A stretch of DNA of 64,000 nucleotides, taken from assembly GCF_029223545.1 (NCBI RefSeq), contig NZ_CP097870.1, positions 2,666,001 through 2,730,000 of the forward strand, in the 5' to 3' direction. The notes under the pieces were generated by a model. That model had not been told where the DNA came from and did not search any database. It saw nothing but the letters and a program-made list of their open reading frames with translations. This DNA comes from Thauera sp. GDN1. GTDB taxonomy: Bacteria > Pseudomonadota > Gammaproteobacteria > Burkholderiales > Rhodocyclaceae. This document shows, piece by piece, positions 16,608 to 24,728 of this stretch. Position numbers and translations under genes: made by a program. Position 1 is the stretch's first letter, and every line of letters begins with the position of its first letter.

Positions 16608-18208
16608 CAGATCGCTCCCGGTGCGGAAAGGTAGGCGGACGATTGCGCCGGGCGGCGCTCGCCGCCGATCAGCAGACGGACGAAGTGCGCGGCGAACACC
16701 ACATGGCTGAGCGCCATCAGCGCACCGCCCACGCTGCGGCCCTGCAGGTAGGGCAGCGTGATCTGCACCGACTCCATGAACCCGCGGCTCTCGTCGAGCA
16801 TCGCACTGCCCTGAAGCCAGCCGCCGATGGTCAGGGACACGAAATAGATCGCGATGCCGATCGCGGCCAGCCAGAAATGCAGGCTGATGAGCCGCGGCCA
16901 GGGCCAGTCGCGGCCGGTGACGCGTGGCACGACGAAATAGATGGCGCCGAAGAAGACCATCGTGACGAAGCCGTAGAGGCCGAGATGGGCGTGGGCCACC
17001 GTGTAGTGGGTGAAGTGGGTGATGACGTTGACGCTTCGCAGCGCCTCGAAGGAGCCCTGCACCGAGCTCGCCACGTACATCAGTCCGCCCAGGCAGATGA
17101 ACTGCAGGGTTGGCGAATGGCGCAGCGCGGAGACGTGGCCCTTGAGCGTCAGATGCTGGTTCACCGTGAAGGCGACGACCGGCAGGATCATCATCATGCT
17201 CTGCACGATCGACAGGGTGACCAGCCAGGCAGGAACCGGGCCGCCGACGAGATGGTGCCCGCCGACCTGGCCGTAGAAGAAGGCGAGCCCCCAGAAGCCC
17301 ACCAGCGACAGGTTGTAGGACTGAATCGGCCGGCCGATCAGCTTGGGCAGGAAGTAGTAGATCGAGGCCAGCGCGAGCGGCGTGTAGAACAGTCCGAGGA
17401 CGTTGTGGCCGAACCACCAGTTCATCGTCGCCGCCTCCACGCCACGGTGGAGGCCGGGGAAATTGGCGACGAAGAACAGCACCGGAAACCAGAACAGCGC
17501 GCACCCCATGTACCAGACCGATACGTAGAGATGGGCGACCTTGCGCCTGAGCAGGGTGAGGATCAGCGGCAGGCCCACGAGGGCGCCGCCCGCGACGAAC
17601 AGGATGTCGATCTGCCACGGGATCTCGAGCCACTCCATGCCGTCGCTGACGCCATAGGCGAGGCTGCCCAGCCCGGCCACCAGCGCCGCGTTCCACATCG
17701 CCCCGCCGAGCACCGCGTAGCGGCCGCCGACGAGCTCGGTCTTGAGGAGGCGTGGAATGATGAACAGCGCCGTGCCGAGACCGGCCATCGGTGCCCAGCC
17801 ATAGGCCACGGCGTTGAGGTGCAGGGTGCGGATGCGGCCGAAGCTGAGCCAGGCCTCCGAAACCAGCCAGTCGGGCGCATGGAGCTTGATCGAGGCGGTG
17901 AGCCCCGCCGCCGAGGCCACGAGCAGCCAGACGAAGGCACAACAGTAGAAGAAGAACACCACCGGGGCGGTCGAGGCATCCGCCGCGGCACGATCGAGCA
18001 GTTCCTGGCTGTCGACCGTGCCGGCACCAGCCTCCAAAGCACGATTCGGCGTCAATGTTTCCGGATGACCGATCTCGCCGTGGGCGAAGATCACCTCGCT
18101 GCCATCGGCCCTGCGGCTCAACAGGCGGCTGCGCTGCGACCAGATGAAGAAACCTAGACCGACGAGCGAGAGCACGAAAGCCGACATCAGGATCGATAGG
18201 GTGTTCAT
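16607..18208 (-). CDS. CcoN-like catalytic subunit of a cbb3-type haem-copper oxidase
   Basis: A 533-residue multi-pass membrane protein. All six expected His ligands are visible: H130 (RTLHLNAVAYGW), H268 (WWFGHNVLGLFY), H318/H319 (FFYGQVGGHHL), H406 and H408 (HYTVAHAHLGLYG). Y312 lies six residues before H318, the place of the His-Tyr cross-link in cbb3 oxidases. This favours O2 reduction over NO reductase, which lacks it. Residues 1-60 form an extra anchor and tail (LMSAFVLSLVGLGFFIWS) not found in short CcoN and reminiscent of CcoS. It is the first gene of a six-gene run with CcoO, cytochrome c, globin, SCO and a membrane protein. No CcoQ, CcoG, CcoH or CcoI genes are nearby. Confidence 0.8.
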   Translation of the reverse strand: MNTLSILMSAFVLSLVGLGFFIWSQRSRLLSRRADGSEVIFAHGEIGHPETLTPNRALEAGAGTVDSQELLDRAAADASTAPVVFFFYCCAFVWLLVASAAGLTASIKLHAPDWLVSEAWLSFGRIRTLHLNAVAYGWAPMAGLGTALFIIPRLLKTELVGGRYAVLGGAMWNAALVAGLGSLAYGVSDGMEWLEIPWQIDILFVAGGALVGLPLILTLLRRKVAHLYVSVWYMGCALFWFPVLFFVANFPGLHRGVEAATMNWWFGHNVLGLFYTPLALASIYYFLPKLIGRPIQSYNLSLVGFWGLAFFYGQVGGHHLVGGPVPAWLVTLSIVQSMMMILPVVAFTVNQHLTLKGHVSALRHSPTLQFICLGGLMYVASSVQGSFEALRSVNVITHFTHYTVAHAHLGLYGFVTMVFFGAIYFVVPRVTGRDWPWPRLISLHFWLAAIGIAIYFVSLTIGGWLQGSAMLDESRGFMESVQITLPYLQGRSVGGALMALSHVVFAAHFVRLLIGGERRPAQSSAYLSAPGAI

Positions 18209-18358
18209 GGAGGATTCGCCTGTAAAGCATGTGGCCCGGGACGCTCGAAACCTGCTATCGGCTCAGAAGATCATCTGCCCGACGCCCCAAGCAAGGACCG
18301 CCAGCGACGCACCTACCGCACCAGGGAGGAGTAGTCCGTACGCCTGTACGCAGTCTGA

Positions 18359-18369
18359 AAGATCTATTT
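18359..18369. promoter_or_regulatory. possible NsrR half-site
   Basis: AAGATCTATTT matches the NsrR half-site AAGATGYATTT at ten of eleven positions. The second half of the expected dyad is poor. It lies about 150 bases upstream of the CcoN-like start, in an AT-richer pocket, and could couple the oxidase operon to the divergently placed nsrR. Half-sites alone are known to bind NsrR in some promoters. Confidence 0.3.
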
Positions 18370-18556
18370 ACCGTATCTGTTTTAGACGAAATCTGCAAGA
18401 CACATCGTAGAACGAATGACACTGGACCGAGTTGCATTCCCGATCGGTGAGTTTCGATTACGCAACTCGGAGATGCACTTCACGCCGCCTGCACACACGC
18501 AGCTCGGCCTGACGGAACCGCCCCCCGGCGACCGGCGATATTTTGCGAAACCGCGC

Positions 18557-18577
18557 CCTGCCTAATCTATAGGCAGG
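18557..18577. repeat. perfect inverted repeat, nested in a second one
   Basis: Arms CCTGCCTA (18557-18564) and TAGGCAGG (18570-18577) are separated by five bases. Outside them TTTTGCG (18541-18547) and CGCAAAA (18581-18587) form a further matching pair. The nested dyad could be a strong hairpin or a double operator; it lies between divergent promoters, so transcription termination is not its obvious job. Confidence 0.5.
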
Positions 18578-18638
18578 CGCCGCAAAAGCAGACCCGACGC
18601 GGGCTCGCCTCACTTATCCACAAGCCTGCTCACACCCC

Positions 18639-18659
18639 TGTCCCCATCTGTTGGGGACA
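18639..18659. repeat. perfect 7-base inverted repeat
   Basis: TGTCCCC (18639-18645) and GGGGACA (18653-18659) flank a 7-base spacer, total 21 bases, a size typical of dimeric repressor operators. It lies 17 bases after the DnaA-box-like 9-mer. Confidence 0.45.
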
Positions 18660-18724
18660 AATCTCAGCCTCGACGCGAGGACTACGGCGACCTCGAGCCG
18701 TTCGTGCCGGCGCTCGGCACACGC

Positions 18725-18745
18725 CGTGTTAATGCCATTAACACG
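18725..18745. promoter_or_regulatory. 21-base perfect palindrome upstream of torE (candidate operator)
   Basis: CGTGTTAATG and CATTAACACG are exact reverse complements around a single central C. A further GTTAACA half-site occurs about 45 bases downstream (18779-18785). It sits about 170 bases before torE. The AT-rich core inside GC-rich DNA and the perfect symmetry make a dimeric regulator site likely; which regulator is unknown, TorR being one candidate. Confidence 0.5.
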
Positions 18746-18915
18746 CGTACCGCCCCCATTCACAAAAGTCCTGCGCGCGTTAACAAGCCTTACCTATGAT
18801 AGGGACGTGGTTTTGATACCGGGCCGGATCTTGGTCCGGCCGCCTGGGCGGTAGCGCGCGGAGCTCCCGATGCGCATTTCCTGTTCGGCATGTCTGTCAA
18901 CACGGAGATTGAGAC

Positions 18916-19101
18916 GTGAACAATCAAGCAAGCGGGCATTCCGCCCCCTCCGGAGCCGAGGCTCCCGGACGCAAGAGCGAGTGGCCCGGGTTCCTGCTGC
19001 TCGCCTTCGTCGGCCTGCCCGTCACGATGACGCTGGCGATCGCGGCCTACGGCTTCATCGTGTGGTTCCTGCAGATCCTGTTCTTCGGCCCCCCGTCCTG
19101 A
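18916..19101 (+). CDS. torE: TorE/NapE-family small membrane protein
   Basis: A 61-residue protein with one long hydrophobic helix (FLLLAFVGLPVTMTLAIAAYGFIVWFLQ) after a polar, Ser/Gly-rich start. This is the NapE/TorE family, also known from nap operons and from the torECAD operon of Shewanella. Its position directly before torC decides for torE. The exact role is not established; it may help membrane assembly or quinol-side electron transfer. A weak GAGA site precedes the ATG. Confidence 0.8.
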   Translation: MNNQASGHSAPSGAEAPGRKSEWPGFLLLAFVGLPVTMTLAIAAYGFIVWFLQILFFGPPS

Positions 19102-19176
19102 CCCTCTTAGCCAGGAAGCAAGGCTGCGCGGAAGCCCCGCCAGGCCGGGAATCAAAAAAAACGCAGGAGCGACACC

Positions 19177-20400
19177 ATGAAAAAGTTACTTCGGTCCCTC
19201 AAGGACCTCTTCCTCAAGCCATCGGTCAGGATCGGCCTCGGCGTGCTGGTCACCGGCGGCTTCATCGCCGGCGTGCTCGCCTGGCAGGGCTTCAACACCG
19301 CCATGGAAGCCACCAACAAGGAAGAGTTCTGCATCAGCTGCCACACGATGCACGACAACCTTCTCCCCGAGCTGCAGAAGACCGTGCACTGGAACAACCG
19401 CACGGGCGTGCGCGCCCGCTGCCCCGACTGCCACGTGCCGCACGACTTCACCGACAAGATCGCCCGCAAGATGCAGGCCAGTCGTGAGGTGTTCGGCCAT
19501 CTGGTCGGCACCATCGGCACCCGCGAGAAGTTCAAGGAGCACCGCATCGTGCTCGCGCAGCGCGAATGGGCCCGTTTCTCGGCCAACGGCTCGAAGGAAT
19601 GCCGCGCCTGTCATGACTACAAGGACATGAACTTCGACAAGATGCGGCCGGCCTCGCAAGTGGCGATGCGCAAGGCCGCCGAGCGCAACCAGAGCTGCGT
19701 CGATTGCCACAAGGGCATTGCCCACCAGCTGCCCGAGATGAAGGGCGCGCGCAACCCGGCCTTCGACACCCTGGTGTCGTCCGCCTCCGGGCAGAGCGTG
19801 GATACCGGCAAGGATTACTTCCTGGTGGTGCCGCAGGAGCTGTACGCCGACGAAGGCCTGACCAAGCGCATCGGCTCGGTCGAGGTCGCCACCCAGGTCA
19901 AGGTGCTCGAGACCAAGGGCGACGCGCAGCGCGTGGAACTGGCGCTGTGGCGCAAGAACAAGGGCTACGGCCGCGTCTGGTACAGCCACTTCGGACTCAA
20001 CATCACCAGCGCCACCTTCGACAAGGACGTCGCCCAGGACACGAGCTTCGTGAAGGTGCTCGACACCAGGGAAGACCCGATGACCGGTCTCGAATGGCAG
20101 CAGGTCACCGCCACCGCGTGGATGCGCAAGGGCAGCGTGCTCGACAGCGTCGAACCGGTGTGGTCGATCGCCCGCGCCAGCTACAGCGGCAGCTGCAGCG
20201 TGTGCCACCGCCAGCCCGAGGAAGCGCACTTCGACGCCAACACCTGGCCGGGCCTGTTCGGCGGCATGGTCGGCTTCACCAGCATGGATGACGACACCGC
20301 CCGCGTGGTGCTCAAGTACCTCCAGACCCATTCGTCCGATTTCAGCAAGTCGCATGGCGCCGGTTCGCCGGATTCCGCCCTGCAGACCGCGCGTCCCTGA
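19177..20400 (+). CDS. torC: pentahaem c-type cytochrome TorC (NapC/NirT family)
   Basis: A 407-residue protein with an uncleaved N-terminal anchor ([21 protein letters not shown]). Four haem c sites lie in the NapC-like part (CISCH at 52, CPDCH at 82, CRACH at 142, CVDCH at 174) and a fifth, CSVCH at 340, in the C-terminal domain characteristic of TorC. It takes electrons from menaquinol or ubiquinol in the membrane and passes them to periplasmic TorA; in E. coli TorC also signals to the TorS system. CAGGAG lies eight bases before the ATG. torA follows after 16 bases. Confidence 0.92.
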   Translation: MKKLLRSLKDLFLKPSVRIGLGVLVTGGFIAGVLAWQGFNTAMEATNKEEFCISCHTMHDNLLPELQKTVHWNNRTGVRARCPDCHVPHDFTDKIARKMQASREVFGHLVGTIGTREKFKEHRIVLAQREWARFSANGSKECRACHDYKDMNFDKMRPASQVAMRKAAERNQSCVDCHKGIAHQLPEMKGARNPAFDTLVSSASGQSVDTGKDYFLVVPQELYADEGLTKRIGSVEVATQVKVLETKGDAQRVELALWRKNKGYGRVWYSHFGLNITSATFDKDVAQDTSFVKVLDTREDPMTGLEWQQVTATAWMRKGSVLDSVEPVWSIARASYSGSCSVCHRQPEEAHFDANTWPGLFGGMVGFTSMDDDTARVVLKYLQTHSSDFSKSHGAGSPDSALQTARP

Positions 20401-20416
20401 TCAGGAGTTGAACACC

Positions 20417-22933
20417 ATGAACTACTCTCGGCGAGGTTTCCTCAAGGCCATGGCGGCGATGTCGGGCAGCGCGCTGGTCGCGCCCGGCCTGCTCACCAGC
20501 CGGTCCGCGCTGGCGGCCGGCGAGACGGCGGCGGTCGGCGACGACATCACCACGTGGAAGATTTCCGGCTCGCACTTCGGCGCCATCCGCGCCAAGGTGG
20601 TCGGCGACCGCGTGGTCGACATCCGTCCCTTCGAGCACGACAAGCACCCGACGGAGATGATCAAGGGCCTGCTCGGCATGATCTACAGCCCGTCCCGCGT
20701 GCGCTACCCGATGGTTCGCCTGGACTGGTACCGCAAGCGCCACCTCAGCGACACCAGCCAGCGCGGCGACAACCGCTTCGTGCGGGTGAGCTGGGACGAG
20801 GCGCTCGACCTGTTCTACGAAGAACTCGAGCGCATCCAGAAGGACTACGGCCCGTGGGCGCTGCACACCGGCAACGTGGGCTGGCGCTCGGTCGGCCAGA
20901 TGCATAGCTGCGGCAACCACATGGTGCGCGGCGTCGGCATGCACGGTCGCAGCGTCGGCACCATCGGCGACTACTCGACCGGCGCCGGACAGATGATCCT
21001 GCCCTACGTGCTGGGCTCGACCGAGGTCTACTCGCAGGGCACGTCCTGGGACGTGATCCTGCAGGAGAGCAAGCTGGTCGTGTTCTGGGCCAACGACCCG
21101 GTCAAGAACCTGCAGGTGGGCTGGAACACCGAAACCCACGAGTCCTACGCCTACTTCGAGCAGCTCAAGCAGAAGGTCGCCGACAAGGCTATCCAGGTGA
21201 TCTGCATCGACCCGGTCAAGAGCAAGACGCTCAACTACCTCGGCGGCGCCGAGCACCAGTACATCAACCCGATGACCGACGTGCCGCTGATGCTCGCCAT
21301 CGCGCACACGCTGGTGAAGGAAGGCCTGCACGACCAGAAGTTCCTCGACACCTACACGCTGGGTTTCGACCAGTTCCTGCCCTACCTCGAAGGCAAGACC
21401 GAGGACAAGGTCGAGAAGACGCCCGAATGGGCGGAGAAGATCTGCGGCGTGCCCGCCGATCGCATCCGCGAGCTCGCCCGCCTGATGGCCAAGCATCGCA
21501 CCCAGCTCATCTTCGGCTGGGCGGTGCAGCGCCAGCAGCACGGCGAGCAGCCCTACTGGATGGGCGCGGTGCTGGCCGCCATGCTCGGCCAGATCGGCCT
21601 GCCCGGTGGCGGCATCAGCTATGCGCACCACTACAGCTCGGTGGGGGTGTCCTCGTCGGGCGCGGCCATGCCCGGCGCCTTCCCGCTCAACCTCGACCCC
21701 GGCCGCAAGCCCAAGCACGACAACACCGACTACAAGGGCTACAGCGCCGTGGTGCCGGTCGCGCGCGTCATCGACGCCCTGCTCGAGCCAGGCAAGGAGA
21801 TCGACTTCAACGGCGGCAAGGTCAAGCTGCCGCCCTACAAGATGGCGATCTTCAGCGGCTGCAACCAGTGGCACCGCCAGCCCCAGCGCAACCGCATGAA
21901 GGAAGCCTGGCAGAAGCTCGAGACCGTGGTCGCCATCGACTACAACTGGACCGCCACCTGCCGCTTCGCCGACATCGTGCTGCCGGCGTGCACGCCCTTC
22001 GAGCGCAACGACCTCGACGGCTACGGCTCGTACAGCAACCGCGGCATCATCGCGATGCAAAAGCTCATCGACCCGCTGTTCCACTCGCGCCCCGACTTCG
22101 AGATCTTCCGCGGCCTCACCCGGCGCTTCGACCGCGACGCCGAATACACCCGCGGCATGGACGAGATGCAGTGGGTGGAGAAGATCTACGAGGACTGCCG
22201 CAAGGAGAACGGCCTCAAGGACATCGCCATGCCCCCGTTCGCCGAGTTCTGGAAGAAGGGCTACGTGCTCTTCCCCGAAGGCAAGCCCTGGGTGCGCCAT
22301 GCCGATTTCCGCGACGACGCCGAGGTCAACGCGCTCGGCACGCCGTCGGGCTTCATCGAGATCTTCAGCCGCAAGATCGACCGCTACGGCTACGCCGACT
22401 GCAAGGGCCACCCGGTGTGGATGGAGAAGACCGAACGCTCGCACGGCGGCCCCGGCTCCGACCGCTTCCCGCTGTGGCTGCAATCGGTGCACCCGGACAA
22501 GCGCCTGCACTCGCAGCTGTGCGAATCCGAGCCGCTGCGCGAGACCTACGCCATCGCCGGGCGCGAGCCGGTGTTCATCGGCCCCGAGGACGCCGCCGCA
22601 CGCGGCATCAAGCATGGCGACCTGGTGCGGGTGTTCAACGACCGCGGCCAGTTGCTGGCCGGCGCGCACGTGTCGGACAACTTCCCGCGCGGTGTGGTGC
22701 GTATCCAGGAAGGCGCCTGGTACGGACCGACCGGACCGGAGATCGGCGCGCTCGATACCTACGGCGACCCCAACACGCTGACGCTCGACATCGGCACCTC
22801 CAGCCTGGCGCAAGCCACCAGCGCCAACACCTGCCTGGTGCAGATCGAGAAGTTCGTCGGCACGCCGCCGAAGGTCACCTCCTTCGGCGGACCGGTCGAG
22901 GTCGATCCGGAAGGGCGGGAGGTGAAGGCGTGA
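20417..22933 (+). CDS. torA: trimethylamine-N-oxide reductase, molybdenum subunit TorA
   Basis: An 838-residue DMSO-reductase-family enzyme. The Tat signal is evident (SRRGFLK followed by a hydrophobic stretch ending SALAAG), so it is folded with its bis-MGD cofactor in the cytoplasm and exported. The serine that ligates molybdenum in this subfamily is S187 in GDYSTGAGQ. No N-terminal Fe-S cysteine motif is present, as expected for TorA. It reduces TMAO to trimethylamine as terminal electron acceptor. A CAGGAG site precedes the ATG. Its stop overlaps the torD start by one base (TGATG). Confidence 0.93.
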   Translation: MNYSRRGFLKAMAAMSGSALVAPGLLTSRSALAAGETAAVGDDITTWKISGSHFGAIRAKVVGDRVVDIRPFEHDKHPTEMIKGLLGMIYSPSRVRYPMVRLDWYRKRHLSDTSQRGDNRFVRVSWDEALDLFYEELERIQKDYGPWALHTGNVGWRSVGQMHSCGNHMVRGVGMHGRSVGTIGDYSTGAGQMILPYVLGSTEVYSQGTSWDVILQESKLVVFWANDPVKNLQVGWNTETHESYAYFEQLKQKVADKAIQVICIDPVKSKTLNYLGGAEHQYINPMTDVPLMLAIAHTLVKEGLHDQKFLDTYTLGFDQFLPYLEGKTEDKVEKTPEWAEKICGVPADRIRELARLMAKHRTQLIFGWAVQRQQHGEQPYWMGAVLAAMLGQIGLPGGGISYAHHYSSVGVSSSGAAMPGAFPLNLDPGRKPKHDNTDYKGYSAVVPVARVIDALLEPGKEIDFNGGKVKLPPYKMAIFSGCNQWHRQPQRNRMKEAWQKLETVVAIDYNWTATCRFADIVLPACTPFERNDLDGYGSYSNRGIIAMQKLIDPLFHSRPDFEIFRGLTRRFDRDAEYTRGMDEMQWVEKIYEDCRKENGLKDIAMPPFAEFWKKGYVLFPEGKPWVRHADFRDDAEVNALGTPSGFIEIFSRKIDRYGYADCKGHPVWMEKTERSHGGPGSDRFPLWLQSVHPDKRLHSQLCESEPLRETYAIAGREPVFIGPEDAAARGIKHGDLVRVFNDRGQLLAGAHVSDNFPRGVVRIQEGAWYGPTGPEIGALDTYGDPNTLTLDIGTSSLAQATSANTCLVQIEKFVGTPPKVTSFGGPVEVDPEGREVKA

Positions 22934-23667
22934 TGGAGACGAATGCGCAAGCCGCGGGGGCCGCGGCGCTCTCCCCCGCGGAGTGGCGGTTCGCGAGCAC
23001 CCGGCGCGCCGGGCTCTACGCCTGGTTCTCCCGGCTGTATGCGCAGGAAGTGTCCGAGAACCTGTATCGCAGCCACTTCGCGGACGGGGGCTTCGCCCCC
23101 TTCGCGGGGCTGGCCGAACTCGGCCTCGACGCCGAGGTGCAGCGCCTCGACGCGGCGCTCGCCGCCCTTCGCGCCGAGCAACTGCCGCGCCTGGAGCTGG
23201 CCGCGGATTACGCCCAGCTCTTCCTGCTCGACGGCAAGACCAGCGCCCTGCCCTACGCCTCGGCCTACGAAGGCAAGGACGCCGGCTCGCCGCTCTACGG
23301 CGCCGCCGAGGCGCGCATGCGCGGATTCCTGGCCGAACGAAACCTCGCGATCCAGGCCGACTTCCGCGAACCCGCCGACCACCTCGCCGTGCCGCTGGCC
23401 TTGCTGGCCGAGTTGGCGGAAAAGGACGCGACCCGCGACGACATCGCCCAAGCCGCCGCTGCCCAGGCCGGCTTCCTGCGCACGGCCGTACTCGACTGGC
23501 TGCCGCACTTCGTCGCGCGCTGCCAGCAGGCACGCCCGCGCTTCGATGTCTACCCGGCGCTCGCCGCTCTGCTGCTGGGCTTCGCGCGCGCCGACCTGCT
23601 GTTTCTCGGCGACCTTGCGTGCGAAGAAGGCGGGATCACGCAGAACGTGGAAGCCCCGCGAGCCTGA
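22933..23667 (+). CDS. torD: TorD chaperone for TorA maturation
   Basis: About 244 residues, all-helical TorD/DmsD family. Visible features are RAGLYAWFSRLYAQEVSENLY at the start, LAADYAQLFLLDGKTSALPYASAYEG in the middle (the E/D-x-x-Y/F-x-x-L-F region of TorD) and AEPADHLAVPL-like EPADHLAVPLALL near residue 145. It binds the TorA signal peptide and apoprotein during cofactor insertion. Translation is coupled to torA by the one-base overlap. A hairpin directly follows. Confidence 0.9.
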   Translation: METNAQAAGAAALSPAEWRFASTRRAGLYAWFSRLYAQEVSENLYRSHFADGGFAPFAGLAELGLDAEVQRLDAALAALRAEQLPRLELAADYAQLFLLDGKTSALPYASAYEGKDAGSPLYGAAEARMRGFLAERNLAIQADFREPADHLAVPLALLAELAEKDATRDDIAQAAAAQAGFLRTAVLDWLPHFVARCQQARPRFDVYPALAALLLGFARADLLFLGDLACEEGGITQNVEAPRA

Positions 23668-23681
23668 ACCGGACGGATCGA

Positions 23682-23707
23682 CGGGAGGAATCTCCCCGAT
23701 CCTCCCG
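23682..23707 (+). terminator. hairpin after torD
   Basis: CGGGAGGA (23682-23689) and TCCTCCCG (23700-23707) are perfect complements around a 10-base loop, 15 bases after the torD stop. There is no T-run, but the position marks the end of the torECAD transcript. Confidence 0.55.
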
Positions 23708-23818
23708 CCGGTCCGCCGCTGCCCTTGTAAATGAAGTGGGCGGGCGCACCCGCTCCACCCACTCCACCCATTCGTCGTGAAACTGTATAAAATATCAGTC
23801 CTCTCAGGAAGACTGAAG

Positions 23819-24637
23819 ATGACTCACGACCAGATGACCCTGTTCGCGGCCCCGGCCGCGCGACCCGAGTCGCCGCCCGCGCGTCACAAGCCAGCCCGCA
23901 AACCCGACCGCACATGGACGAGCCCCCGAGCGGAACCGGTGGCCACGCCGCTCGCCTTGCCACTGAACACCCCGGTGTGCGAACTGCCCGACACGATGGC
24001 CAGTTCCGCCGCCCGCGCCAGTCTCGGTGACACGCGCGCCGACACCCTGCCGGTAGAATCCTCGATCCCCCTCTTCGAAGCCGCGCCACCGATGCCCCGA
24101 CAGCACGACACGACCGCCCTTGCCCCCGCCCCTGATCCCGCCCTCGACGACGCCCCCGCCGTCCTCCGCTCCGATCGCCTGTGGCAGCTCGACGGCTGGA
24201 CCGCGCGCGTGATCAAGAACGAGGACGACGACGGCTGGGCGGTGGAAATGCTCAAGGACGGCGAAGCCGAACCCGCGCTGGTGGGTCCGTGGACCATGGG
24301 CCGCGACAAGAAGAACCCCAAGCCGCTCGACCAGGCGGCCTTCAACACGCTGGTGAAGACCGCGTCCGAAGTCCTGCAGCGCCACGCCCAGCAGGCGCAC
24401 GCCATGCTGCACAAGTCGCTGACCGTGTTCGCACTCGACGCGCAATGGGAGATCCGCCTCGACATCACGCCCGACGACTACGAGCCCTATGCGACCCTGA
24501 GCGCATTCGACGACGCCGGCGACGAGGTGGCGCAGCTGCGGGTGGCACCGGATTTCCGCCTCAACACCGCAAGCGCGACCGCCTGGATCGTCGGCGGCTT
24601 CGCCCGCCCCGGGGACAGGGAGGCGTTCGACTTCTGA
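23819..24637 (+). CDS. hypothetical protein, 272 aa
   Basis: I do not recognise this family. The start at 23819 is supported by AGGAAG seven bases upstream and by an AT-rich promoter-like TATAAAATA about 35 bases before it; an upstream GTG at 23777 is less likely. The first ~120 residues are low-complexity and Pro/Ala-rich (probably disordered). The rest is a compact mixed domain (WQLDGWTARVIKNEDDDGWAV, ARPGDREAFDF at the end) without signal peptide, membrane span or metal motif. The protein is acidic in its C-terminal half. It lies between torD and the EAL protein without clear link to either. Confidence 0.65.
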   Translation: MTHDQMTLFAAPAARPESPPARHKPARKPDRTWTSPRAEPVATPLALPLNTPVCELPDTMASSAARASLGDTRADTLPVESSIPLFEAAPPMPRQHDTTALAPAPDPALDDAPAVLRSDRLWQLDGWTARVIKNEDDDGWAVEMLKDGEAEPALVGPWTMGRDKKNPKPLDQAAFNTLVKTASEVLQRHAQQAHAMLHKSLTVFALDAQWEIRLDITPDDYEPYATLSAFDDAGDEVAQLRVAPDFRLNTASATAWIVGGFARPGDREAFDF

Positions 24638-24728
24638 AGCCACGCCCGATACGCTTCCACATCGGCCGCGCCACACGGGCGCAGTCCCCACAGGGAGAGC
24701 GCCTTGAACCGGGAAACCTTCGTCTGGT

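Larger units (their letters stand above)
18209..18915. promoter_or_regulatory. divergent control region between oxidase operon and torECAD
   Basis: A gene-free stretch of 707 bases holding promoters for the leftward oxidase operon and rightward torE. It contains an NsrR-like half-site, a perfect DnaA-box 9-mer TTATCCACA (18614-18622), and a series of perfect inverted repeats listed separately, plus shorter ones GTGCCG/CGGCAC (18704-18720) and CCTCG/CGAGG (18668-18680). CTGTTC, the core of the E. coli tor box, occurs about 30 bases before torE. The short reading frames here show no protein family. Confidence 0.6.

Noticed and set aside
14085..16634. Plus-strand open frames opposite the SCO/globin/cytochrome genes
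   Set aside because: Long but His/Arg-rich, with no start signals; shadows of the minus-strand operon.
16607..18208. Nitric oxide reductase (NorB-type) instead of oxidase
   Set aside because: Tyr312 at the cbb3 cross-link position, three CuB His and a CcoO-like partner favour a cbb3-like oxidase; NorB lacks this tyrosine and has conserved Glu near the non-haem iron.
18614..18622. DnaA box as replication origin
   Set aside because: Only one perfect 9-mer, no cluster of boxes, no dnaA/dnaN/gidA neighbours. Hda elsewhere in the window does not imply an origin here.
20342..23533. 1063-residue open frame on the minus strand
   Set aside because: Antisense to torA and torD, both certain by motifs.
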